Translations under genes and position numbers: made by a program
Shown here: one piece after another, positions 25,069 through 31,838 of the stretch
How positions within the stretch are numbered: the first letter of the stretch is position 1
How the letters are laid out: every line of letters begins with the position of its first letter
The notes under the pieces: model-generated
What the model was told of the DNA's origin: nothing
The model's database searches: none
What the model saw: the letters and a program-made list of their open reading frames with translations, nothing else
From: Planctomycetaceae bacterium
GTDB lineage: Bacteria > Planctomycetota > Phycisphaerae > Phycisphaerales > UBA1924
Direction: 5' to 3'
NCBI GenBank assembly: GCA_027487735.1
Contig: JAIYDA010000106.1
Span: 1 to 37,953 of the forward strand
DNA: 37,953 bases

Positions 25069-25626
25069 ATGGGCGTCATGCCCGCCCTTGCCACCCCAGC
25101 CTCGCTCTTCCCGAAGCTCGCGCCCCTGCTTGCATATCTGCACGGGCTCGATCAGCGGGCCGATCTCTCGGCGGTGGCGCGATTGCTGAGCACGACGCAT
25201 GTTGGGCGCGACGACATCGCGACCGCCTGCTGCTTTGGCGTCAAGGGCTACAAGCGCAACTGCATCGCACGCACCGAGTGGTTTGAGCTGCTGGCGTGCT
25301 GCTGGCGCAGCGGCGATCGCACCCCGATTCACGACCACCCGGGCGTCAGCTGCGCCTTCCGCGTCGTCGAGGGCGTGGGCACCGAGACGCGCTTTGTGCA
25401 AACTGCGAGCGGCCTGCTCTGCGCCACCGAGAGCGTGCAGATGCCCGCGGGCTATGTGTGCGCCGCAGAAGAGAACGACATCCATCAGGTTGCCAACATG
25501 CAGGCAAGGGGCACCGACCTCGTGACGCTGCACATCTACTCGCCCCCAATCCGCAGCATGCACACCTACGCCTTCGGCGAGTGCAGCATCGCCGAGGCGG
25601 GCAACGTGTATGACACGCCGTGCTGA
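25069..25626 (+). CDS. cdoA: cysteine dioxygenase type I
   Basis: This 185-residue cupin oxidises L-cysteine to cysteine sulfinate with non-heme Fe(II). The three His ligands are H88 and H90 (HDHPG) and H139 (DIHQVAN). The substrate-carboxylate Arg is R63 (YKRN). The second-sphere triad of the mammalian enzyme (Ser-His-Tyr) appears as T153, H155 and Y157 in VTLHIYSPP. C95 sits five residues after H90, exactly where mammalian CDO has the Cys that cross-links to Tyr157; most bacterial homologues have Gly there. Start ATG 25069 has GAGG seven nt upstream; ATG 25078 is the alternative. The gene diverges from the outer-membrane gene across a 179-bp promoter region and has no sulfur-metabolism neighbours. 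Confidence 0.92.
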   Translation: MGVMPALATPASLFPKLAPLLAYLHGLDQRADLSAVARLLSTTHVGRDDIATACCFGVKGYKRNCIARTEWFELLACCWRSGDRTPIHDHPGVSCAFRVVEGVGTETRFVQTASGLLCATESVQMPAGYVCAAEENDIHQVANMQARGTDLVTLHIYSPPIRSMHTYAFGECSIAEAGNVYDTPC

Positions 25627-25686
25627 ACCTGCGCGATGCGGTGCTAGGGCCGGAACGGGCAGCCGCCGCTTCTCTCCCCAATTCCT

Positions 25687-25724
25687 CTCATCTTGCTCTT
25701 GCTCTCATTGCCTCTGTGCTGAAC
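25687..25724 (-). repeat. 38-bp dispersed 3' element, copy A4
   Basis: On the minus strand it starts GTTCAGCACAGAGGC and ends GAGCAAGATGAG, 25 nt after the metallophosphoesterase stop and in that gene's direction, followed by a short purine-rich tract. Confidence 0.85.
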
Positions 25725-25749
25725 CCGAACTACCCGTCGCGTTCCTTCT

Positions 25750-26688
25750 TCACGGCACCTCCGCCAGCCACACCACGTGGTCGCGGGCGTTGTGGGGCTT
25801 GGGGGGGCGACTGAGGTCGATGGGCAGAAAGGTGCCGCGCTCGTGGTCGCTCGCGAGCACGATCGCGTTGGGGGGCACAAAGAGCACGCCCTCCTCGGCC
25901 TTTTCGTGCCCCAGGATGAACATCGTGACGCCCCAGCGCTCCACGAGGTCCTCCAGGCCTTCGGCGTCGTAGCCCCTGCCCCACACCATGGCGTAGGCAC
26001 TCCCAATGCGCGGGGCGTAGTCGTCGCTCGTCAGCGCGCGGTGCAGAATCGTGGCATCGAAGCGCTGCATCGCACCGGCGGGGGGCAGGCTGTGGGCGCA
26101 GAGGAAGACGCCCGCGGGCGTGTGGGCCTCGAGGGCGATGGGCATGCTGCGGATGAAGTCGTCGCTCGCATCGCGGACGCTCTGGGCGTCGTCGCCAAAC
26201 ACGTAGTCGAGCCCCTCGTTGTAGGCCTGCACGCATTTCACGCCGTCCTTCATCACGGTGCTGCCCGTGAGCTGCGCCAGCTCGTGGTTGCCCAGCAGGG
26301 CGTGCACGTGCTCTGGGTAGCGGGCCTTGAGGTGGGCGACGCGGGCGAGCATGCGGTAGCTCATGTCCATGCCTTGCCAGAGGCGGTCGCTGTGGATGAT
26401 CTCGTGCAGCGTGAGGTGGCTGGGGCCGCGGGTAGCGGGGGGCTCCTCGAGCCCCACCTCGTGCAGCGTCATCCCCGCACGGGTGACGAGCTTGCGGTAG
26501 TTGATGGGGTTGTCGTGCAGGTCGCCTGTGGCGATGAGCTCGCCCGGTGGATGGATGGCGTCGATCGAGCCCTTGCGGCAGAGGGCGCTGCGGTTGGCCT
26601 GTGCGCCAGCGACCAGGGCGGCGATGACGCTCTGGGCGTTGCTCGCATCGAGGGGGGGCACGGCAGAGGATGGCAGGAAGGCATCCAT
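25750..26688 (-). CDS. calcineurin-like metallophosphoesterase
   Basis: ATG 26688 gives 312 residues. Dimetal-site motifs are visible in order: ELIATGDLHDNP (GD-x-H), HVHALLGNHELAQ (GNHE), FLCAHSLPP and MFILGHEKAEEG (GH). The fold is that of Ser/Thr protein phosphatases and related phosphodiesterases; the substrate cannot be told. There is no signal peptide, so it is probably cytoplasmic. A longer frame upstream (to 26844) is rich in Pro/Arg and unlike the family, so the later start is preferred. The gene diverges from the GH57 amylase across 145 bp and converges on cysteine dioxygenase, with repeat A4 at its 3' end. Confidence 0.88.
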   Translation of the reverse strand: MDAFLPSSAVPPLDASNAQSVIAALVAGAQANRSALCRKGSIDAIHPPGELIATGDLHDNPINYRKLVTRAGMTLHEVGLEEPPATRGPSHLTLHEIIHSDRLWQGMDMSYRMLARVAHLKARYPEHVHALLGNHELAQLTGSTVMKDGVKCVQAYNEGLDYVFGDDAQSVRDASDDFIRSMPIALEAHTPAGVFLCAHSLPPAGAMQRFDATILHRALTSDDYAPRIGSAYAMVWGRGYDAEGLEDLVERWGVTMFILGHEKAEEGVLFVPPNAIVLASDHERGTFLPIDLSRPPKPHNARDHVVWLAEVP

Positions 26689-26833
26689 GGGCACGAGGGC
26701 GGGCGAGGATGCTAGCGCGATGCGCGGTCTGTGCGCGTGGTTGGTTGGGGTGGGGGAGTGACTGGCTGCGGGCGGGCGGATTTGGCGTCTCTTCGCTCTC
26801 CCGCGTGGGGTGCGCCCCATACATTCCCTCACC

Positions 26834-28126
26834 ATGGCGAGCATCGTCTTCTACTTTCAGGTCCACCAGCCGCACCGCCTGCGCCGCTACAGCGTGTTTG
26901 ACCAGGACCCGTTCTACTTCGACGACGCGAAGAACGGCGAGGTGTGCAAGAAGGTGGCGGACAAGTGCTATCGCCCCGCGACGAAGCTGATTCTCGACCT
27001 GGTGCGCAAGCACAAGGGCAACTTCCGCGTGAGCTACGCCATCACGGGCACGGTGCTCGACCAGCTGGAGCGCTGGTGCCCAGACGTGATCGGCATCTTT
27101 CAAGACCTTGCCAAGACCGGGTGCTGCGAGTTTGTGGGCGAGACCTATTTTCACAGCCTGAGCGCGCTCTACTCGCGGGTGGAGTTTGACGAGCAGGTGC
27201 AGATGCACACGCGCAAGATTCAGGACCTCTTCGGGCAGACGCCCCAGGTCTTCCGCAACACCGAGCTCATCTACAACAACGACCTGGCGTGGCACGTGGC
27301 GCAGATGCCCGGGGCGGATGGCAAGCCCCGCTGGAAAGGCATGATCTGCGAGGGCGTGGATCGCTTGCTTGGGTATCGCAGCCCGAACTATCTCTACACG
27401 CCCAGCGGCACGCCCACGTTCCGCGATGGCAAGCCCTTTGGCCTGCTGCTGAAGAACTATCGCCTGAGCGACGACATCGCCTTCCGCTTCAGCAATCGCG
27501 GGTGGGCGGAGTGGCCCCTGAGCGCCGAGAAGTTTGCCCAGTGGGTGAACCAGATCAATGGCGATGGCTACCTGTGCAACCTCTTCATGGACTACGAGAC
27601 CTTTGGCGAGCACCAGTGGGCGGACACGGGCATCTTCGAGTTTCTCGCGGCCCTGCCCGAGAAGGTGTTCGACGTCGCAAAGAAGAAAGACGGCACGACG
27701 GAGAACCACTTCATCACGCCCAGCATGGCGCTGGACCACTTCTCGCCCGTGGGCGAGTACGACGTGCACGACTACATCAGCTGGGCCGACACCGAGCGCG
27801 ACCTCTCCGCCTGGCGGCAGAACGCGATGCAGTTCAACGCGCTCGACGAGACCTATCGCCTCGAGAAGCCCGTGAAGGATCGCTACCAGCTCGCGCAGCT
27901 GAAGGGCGACGAGAAGGAAAAGACCGACGCTTTCCACCTGCTGAACGACTGGCGGAAGCTCACGACCAGCGACCACTTTTATTACATGTGCACGAAGTAT
28001 TGGGCCGACGGCGACGTGCACAAGTACTTCAGCCACTACGACAGCCCGTACGACGCGTACATCAACTACATGAACGTGCTGGACAATCTGCGGACGCGGT
28101 GCGAGGCGGGGGTGGTGAAGGTGTGA
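26834..28126 (+). CDS. GH57 family alpha-amylase / glucanotransferase
   Basis: This 430-residue cytoplasmic glycoside hydrolase has the GH57 conserved regions: FYFQVHQPHRLRRY at the N-terminus, CCEFVGETYFHS, FRNTELIYNND with likely nucleophile E144, and LFMDYETFGEHQW with likely acid/base D253. GH57 enzymes act on alpha-1,4-glucans such as starch, glycogen or maltodextrin. The FRNTELIYNN form is typical of the alpha-amylase subgroup found in archaea and many bacteria. There is no signal peptide, implying intracellular glycogen metabolism. Start ATG 26834 lacks a strong ribosome binding site, but MASIVFYFQVHQPH is the family's normal N-terminus. No glycogen synthase or other glucan gene adjoins it. 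Confidence 0.93.
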   Translation: MASIVFYFQVHQPHRLRRYSVFDQDPFYFDDAKNGEVCKKVADKCYRPATKLILDLVRKHKGNFRVSYAITGTVLDQLERWCPDVIGIFQDLAKTGCCEFVGETYFHSLSALYSRVEFDEQVQMHTRKIQDLFGQTPQVFRNTELIYNNDLAWHVAQMPGADGKPRWKGMICEGVDRLLGYRSPNYLYTPSGTPTFRDGKPFGLLLKNYRLSDDIAFRFSNRGWAEWPLSAEKFAQWVNQINGDGYLCNLFMDYETFGEHQWADTGIFEFLAALPEKVFDVAKKKDGTTENHFITPSMALDHFSPVGEYDVHDYISWADTERDLSAWRQNAMQFNALDETYRLEKPVKDRYQLAQLKGDEKEKTDAFHLLNDWRKLTTSDHFYYMCTKYWADGDVHKYFSHYDSPYDAYINYMNVLDNLRTRCEAGVVKV

Positions 28127-28203
28127 GTGCGGATGGGGTGTGCCTCGAGTGGTCACGTCTTTCGTGTCCGTGAGGCTGCCCTGCGCGACGAGGGTCGCTT
28201 TGC

Positions 28204-28869
28204 ATGCAAACCCCGAAGGTCATCGTCATTGCGGGCCCTAATGGGGCAGGGAAGACAACCGCAGCTCGTGGCGTGCTGCACGACCTGATTGGCGTTGGCG
28301 AGTTTGTCAACGCCGACACCATCGCGGCCGGTTTGAGCGGCTTCGCGCCGGATCGCGCGGCATTTGCGGCAGGACGGATCATGCTTGCTCGCTTGCACGA
28401 ACTGGCTGCCGCTCGCGCGACATTTGCGTTTGAAACGACGATGGCGAGTCGCACGTTCGCGCCTTGGCTGCGCGAGTTGCAAGGCAGTGGCTATCGCGTG
28501 CATGTTGCGTTTCTCTGGCTAGCGTCTCCGGCACTGGCCATGCGGCGTGTGGCTCTGCGCGTGCGGCACGGCGGGCATGACATACCCGTTGAGACGATTC
28601 AAAGGCGCTACGCGCGAGGGCTGGTAAACTTCCACACGCTCTATCGCCCAATCGCGGATTCGTGGATTGTCTACGACAACTCGGCGTTTTCCGCGCCAAG
28701 GGTCGTTGCCTCGGGCCCGCCAATAATCATCCATAATGCCAAGGCCTGGTCCCACATCGAGCACTTCGCGAAAGAGCCCCACGACTCGTCCCGCAACGAC
28801 AACGAAAGCCACGGGCAGCAAGGCCAGCACCGCGCGCGGACGAGGTCCGAAGAACGCCCTCGTCGGTGA
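28204..28869 (+). CDS. zeta-toxin-like P-loop kinase
   Basis: The product has 221 residues. The N-terminal Walker A is VIVIAGPNGAGKTTAARG, then FVNADTIAAGLSGFAPDRAA and FAFETTMASRTF, the arrangement of zeta-toxin/predicted ABC-type ATPase proteins. Chromosomal members phosphorylate UDP-amino sugars or have unknown targets. GAGG lies ten nt before ATG 28204. The recognisable domain ends near IEHFAKE (residue ~188). The last ~33 residues are hydrophilic and overlap the next ORF by 134 nt in another frame, so they may be a recent extension after loss of an earlier stop. GC content is somewhat lower than in the neighbours. No epsilon-type antitoxin precedes it. Confidence 0.82.
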   Translation: MQTPKVIVIAGPNGAGKTTAARGVLHDLIGVGEFVNADTIAAGLSGFAPDRAAFAAGRIMLARLHELAAARATFAFETTMASRTFAPWLRELQGSGYRVHVAFLWLASPALAMRRVALRVRHGGHDIPVETIQRRYARGLVNFHTLYRPIADSWIVYDNSAFSAPRVVASGPPIIIHNAKAWSHIEHFAKEPHDSSRNDNESHGQQGQHRARTRSEERPRR

Positions 28870-29008
28870 GACCGTCGAAGAGCGCATCGAGCGGGTGTTT
28901 CGCGAGGTCACGCCCATCACGCGGGCCATCACCAAGGCGATTCGGCAAGCGGTGCGTCGCCAAGGGCTCACGCCACCGCGTCTGCGGAGCGCCAAGCGAG
29001 CGAAGTAG
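28736..29008 (+). CDS. small basic protein overlapping zeta-like gene
   Basis: This 90-residue ORF is not recognised. The first ~45 residues are low-complexity Ser/Thr/Lys/Arg/Pro and overlap the 3' end of the zeta-like gene in a different frame. The rest is a helical, charged region, VGETVEERIERVFREVTPIT followed by RAITKAIRQAVRRQG, ending in a basic tail RLRSAKRAK. The helix pattern looks coding and the ORF lies between two supported genes, so it may be an antitoxin or accessory partner. A shorter product from an internal start is equally possible. There is no clear ribosome binding site. Confidence 0.5.
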   Translation: MPRPGPTSSTSRKSPTTRPATTTKATGSKASTARGRGPKNALVGETVEERIERVFREVTPITRAITKAIRQAVRRQGLTPPRLRSAKRAK

Positions 29009-29010
29009 GG

Positions 29011-29038
29011 CCGCTCCCCGTTCCCCGCTCCCCCTTCT
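29011..29038 (+). repeat. CCGTTCC heptamer repeat, copy C3
   Basis: CCGCTCCCCGTTCCCCGCTC followed by CCCCTTCT fills the gap between the small ORF stop and the dnaX start. It is the complement-type orientation of the GGAACGG family. Confidence 0.65.
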
Positions 29039-29049
29039 ACCCTCCCTCC

Positions 29050-30201
29050 ATGTCCTACACCGTGCTCGCCCGTCGCTACCGATCCCAAGAGTTTGACGAA
29101 GTCGTCGGTCAGGAGTCCATCGCGCGCACCCTGCGCAACGCGATCGACTCCGACCGCGTGGCCCACGCCTACCTCTTCTGCGGCACGCGCGGCGTGGGCA
29201 AGACGACGATGGCCCGCCTCTTTGCCAAGGCCCTCAGCGGCGGCTCGCCCGAGGTGGACAAGGCGATCATGAGCGGTCAGGACACCGACGTCATCGAGAT
29301 CGACGGCGCGAGCAACAACAAGGTGGAAGAGGCCCGCGAGCTGATCGCCAACTGCATCTACAAACCCCTCCGCGGCAAGTTCAAGATCTACATCATCGAC
29401 GAGGTGCACATGCTCAGCACCGCCGCCTTCAACGCCCTGCTGAAGACGATGGAAGAGCCCCCATCGCACGTGAAGTTCATCCTCTGCACCACCGAGGCGG
29501 AGAAGGTGCTGCCCACGATCCAAAGCCGGTGCCAGCGGTTTGACTTTCGCAACATCCCCGTTGCCCGCATCGCCGAGCACCTGACCAGCGTGCTCGAGCA
29601 GGAGAAGCTCGCGGCAGACCCCGAGCTGCTGCACAACGTCGCCATCCTGGGCAATGGCAGCATGCGCGATGCGCTCACGCTGCTGGACCGCCTCATCGCG
29701 AGCGGCGAGAAGCACCTGACCATCAAGCACCTCGAAGAGCTGCTGGGCCTGCCCGAGCGCAGCTTGGTCGCGAAGCTCATCGACGCGGCCTCGCAGGGCG
29801 ACGCCGCGGGCACGCTGGGGGCGGGTGCTCAGCTGCTGAGCAAGGGCACGAGCATCGACACGACGCTCGAAAGCCTGATTGCGCGCCTGCGCGACCTCAT
29901 GATCCTCGCGGCCTGCGGGCCCACGACGAACCTGGTGGACCTGAGCGAGGTTGCACGCAAAGAAGAAGCCCAGCGTGCGAGCCGCTTCGACCCTGCGGGC
30001 CTGGTGCACATGATCGCGCTCTGCGAGAACGTGCAGCGAGCCGCGAAGAACAGCAGCACGCCCCGCGCGCTGTTTGATGCGCTGCTCGTGCGCCTCGCGA
30101 TGACCGACAAACTCGCCGACGTGACCGCTGTGGTGAGCGGGCGCACCGTGACTGCCCAGCACGCTGCGAGCAGTGGGGGAGCGGCCACAAAAAAAGCCTG
30201 A
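29050..30201 (+). CDS. dnaX: DNA polymerase III subunit gamma (dnaX, zero-frame product)
   Basis: This 383-residue clamp-loader ATPase starts with the family's usual MSYTVLARRYRSQEFDEVVG. Walker A is GTRGVGKT (45-52), Walker B IYIIDEVHML (113-122), sensor 1 FILCTTEAEK, the Arg-finger segment IQSRCQRFDF and sensor 2 GSMRDALTLLD. The product loads the beta clamp within the replisome. The four-Cys zinc module normally found between Walker A and IEIDGAS is absent: that stretch (63-80) has no Cys. The zero frame ends at TGA 30199-30201, two codons after a run of seven A, giving only domains I-III, as the E. coli gamma form does. Start ATG 29050 has no ribosome binding site; repeat C3 lies directly upstream. 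Confidence 0.95.
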   Translation: MSYTVLARRYRSQEFDEVVGQESIARTLRNAIDSDRVAHAYLFCGTRGVGKTTMARLFAKALSGGSPEVDKAIMSGQDTDVIEIDGASNNKVEEARELIANCIYKPLRGKFKIYIIDEVHMLSTAAFNALLKTMEEPPSHVKFILCTTEAEKVLPTIQSRCQRFDFRNIPVARIAEHLTSVLEQEKLAADPELLHNVAILGNGSMRDALTLLDRLIASGEKHLTIKHLEELLGLPERSLVAKLIDAASQGDAAGTLGAGAQLLSKGTSIDTTLESLIARLRDLMILAACGPTTNLVDLSEVARKEEAQRASRFDPAGLVHMIALCENVQRAAKNSSTPRALFDALLVRLAMTDKLADVTAVVSGRTVTAQHAASSGGAATKKA

Positions 30202-30941
30202 CGGGTGATGCGCCGCCTCGCCCGCTTGCTCTGCCCCCGCCCGCGCACGCCGCGACGGAAGAGCCAGCCGCCCCGGGCGAGGGCACAAGGGCCGCATCAC
30301 CCGGCGCGATGGAGCACGCCGAACCAGTTGAGGATGCTGCGCAGGAAGCACCGGCTGCGCAAGCGCCGCAGACCACGCACGCTCGCGTTCAAGCCAGTAG
30401 TCAGCCCCCCGCCCGCGTCGTCGTCGAGACCCCTGGTGCGGCGCTGCTGCGTGAGCCCGCGCGCGATGCCCGTCGAGATGAAGCGAGCGAGGGCGACCGC
30501 ATCGTGCCCCGCCCGGAGCTCGTGCGCGACGTGCGGGCCCTCTGGATCGCAGTCATGGAGCGAAGCCTGCACCCCAGCGAGCAGCGCCAGGACAACCGCC
30601 GCCTACGCGTGCTGCTGCCCGACATGCAGCCCACAAGCCTCGTTGCGGGCGTGCTCACCGTGCAGACGCACCCCTCGCTGGTGCTCGCGTCGCGGGGCGT
30701 TGCCGATGAGCTTGGGCAGCTCGTGCGGCGTCTCGTGGGCCCGCAAGGCGTGCAGCAAGCCGGGGGCGAGATCCGCGTGGTAATCGAGGAGCCCGCAGCG
30801 GCACCGCCAGCAGCCGCCCAGCCCAACCCGCAAGAGGATGCTCAGCGCATCGCGGAGCATCCTCTCATCAAGCACGCGGTGGAGCTGTTTGGCGGCAAGA
30901 TCGTGGGCCGTCAAGTGCGCAAGCGTCAAGAGGAGGGGTGA
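29050..30941 (+). CDS. dnaX: DNA polymerase III subunit tau (dnaX, -1 frameshift product)
   Basis: Read as 29050-30195 joined to 30195-30941 after a -1 slip on A_AAA_AAA, giving 630 residues. After the slip the -1 frame has no stop until 30939-30941. It encodes a Pro/Ala/Glu-rich linker of ~100 residues, then a globular tau C-terminus: RDVRALWIAVMERSLHPSEQ, RLRVLLPDMQPTSLVAGVLT, LVLASRGVADELGQLVRRLV, and the usual tail EHPLIKHAVELFGGKIVG. In E. coli the tau C-terminus binds polymerase alpha and DnaB and couples the two polymerases. Without frameshifting this conserved segment would have no start of its own; an ATG at 30309 lies inside the linker and has no ribosome binding site. The frameshift is inferred from sequence only. 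Confidence 0.85.
30175..30303 (+). promoter_or_regulatory. programmed -1 frameshift cassette in dnaX
   Basis: Three parts lie in order. (1) An SD-like GGGGGAG at 30175-30181, seven nt before the slip site. (2) The slippery heptamer A_AAA_AAA at 30189-30195, in the correct phase (ACA AAA AAA GCC TGA). (3) After a 6-nt spacer, a nested hairpin. Its outer 11-bp perfect stem is CGGGTGATGCG (30202-30212) with CGCATCACCCG (30293-30303). The inner 9-bp perfect stem is CCTCGCCCG (30216-30224) with CGGGCGAGG (30274-30282). A possible third stem of 5 bp is at 30228-30232 with 30260-30264. This matches the E. coli dnaX arrangement part for part. Transcriptional slippage on the A-run could give the same products. 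Confidence 0.85.
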
Positions 30942-31018
30942 ATCGCTACGCTTGCCTCGGCGGTTGCACCGCCCGCAGTGCGCTGCGCAAGCTGGCAAAC
31001 TCAGGGTCAACGGTCCAG

Positions 31019-31585
31019 ATGCACAACGTCGAGCTCAAAGCCGAACTTCGCGACCCCGTGCTCGCACGGGGCATCTTGCGATCCCTCGGAGCCGTCTTCG
31101 TGCTCACGCTGCAACAGACCGACACCTACTTTCGCGTCGCCACCGGGCGCCTCAAGCGCCGCGAGACCGAGGGCGAGCCCGTCGAGTACATTCGCTACGA
31201 GCGGACCGACCGCGCCGCCCCCAAGCTCAGCCATTTTTCGATCCTCACCGAGGAAGAAGCACTGGAGCGGTTCGGCACGTTGCCCCTGCCCGTCCGCCTG
31301 CTCGTGCGAAAGAAACGCGAGCTTTGGATGCACGCCAACGTGCGCGTGCACCTCGACACGGTGGAGAAGCTGGGCACCTTCATCGAGCTCGAGGCCCTCG
31401 TGAGCCCAAGCTGCCACGTCGTGCGCTGCCACGAGGCCATCAACGCCCTCCGCACCCACCTGCGCCCCGCGATTGGCGAGCTCATCGACTGCGGCTACGC
31501 CGACCTGCTGGAGCGCGACCTCGACGCCCTGGGCCAGAGTGCCGCCCCGCCCCAGCTCCCGCCCGGGCACGCAAACCACTCGTAG
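31019..31585 (+). CDS. CYTH-domain protein (class IV adenylate cyclase/ThTPase-like)
   Basis: This 188-residue protein fits the CYTH triphosphate tunnel fold: HNVELKAELRD at the N-terminus, then LQQTDTYFRVATGRLKRRE, VEYIRYERTD, and the acidic strand VHLDTVEKLGTFIELEALV. Alternating Glu/Lys/Arg side chains line the tunnel and bind divalent metal and a triphosphate. Members include adenylate cyclases, thiamine triphosphatases and inorganic triphosphatases, so the exact reaction is open. ATG 31019 fits the domain start. An in-frame GTG at 30938 overlaps the tau stop and directly follows AGGAGG, so translational coupling with dnaX is possible, but the extra 27 residues are not domain-like. Confidence 0.85.
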   Translation: MHNVELKAELRDPVLARGILRSLGAVFVLTLQQTDTYFRVATGRLKRRETEGEPVEYIRYERTDRAAPKLSHFSILTEEEALERFGTLPLPVRLLVRKKRELWMHANVRVHLDTVEKLGTFIELEALVSPSCHVVRCHEAINALRTHLRPAIGELIDCGYADLLERDLDALGQSAAPPQLPPGHANHS

Positions 31586-31631
31586 ATGCATCAAGTTCCT
31601 GCGTGGGTCGTGCGGATTGCGGCGTGGGCGT

Positions 31632-31793
31632 GCGAGGCATTCGGGATTCGGCATTCGCCATTCGGGATTTGTGAAAGAGGCGGAAGCGCGCAGGCCTTGC
31701 GAGCTCGCTGTCAAGCCCCATGTGCCGAACTCACTGTGGCGCACATCGAATGCCGAATCCCGAATGGCGAATCCCGAATGGCGAATGCCTCGC
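31632..31793. repeat. inverted GGCATTM-type repeat module, copy B3
   Basis: The left arm starts GCGAGGCATTCGGGATTCGG at 31632 and the right arm ends at 31793. They are reverse complements at about 35 of 39 positions, separated by a loop of roughly 80-85 nt. The module starts 46 nt after the CYTH stop and ends 45 nt before the next start. It shows nothing else recognisable. Confidence 0.8.
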
Positions 31794-31838
31794 GCCACCC
31801 CTCTCCGCCCCTCGCCTTCGCCCCACCTATAAACCCCC

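Noticed and set aside
25730..28156. 808-codon minus-strand open frame
   Set aside because: It is antisense to the GH57 gene and runs out of frame over the phosphoesterase gene; no family resemblance.
28519..30351. 610-codon minus-strand open frame
   Set aside because: It is antisense to dnaX and the zeta-like gene, and an artefact of high GC.
30309..30941. independent gene for the tau C-terminal region starting at ATG 30309
   Set aside because: The -1 frame is open upstream to the slippery site, the ATG lies in the Pro/Ala linker without a ribosome binding site, and the region completes DnaX.
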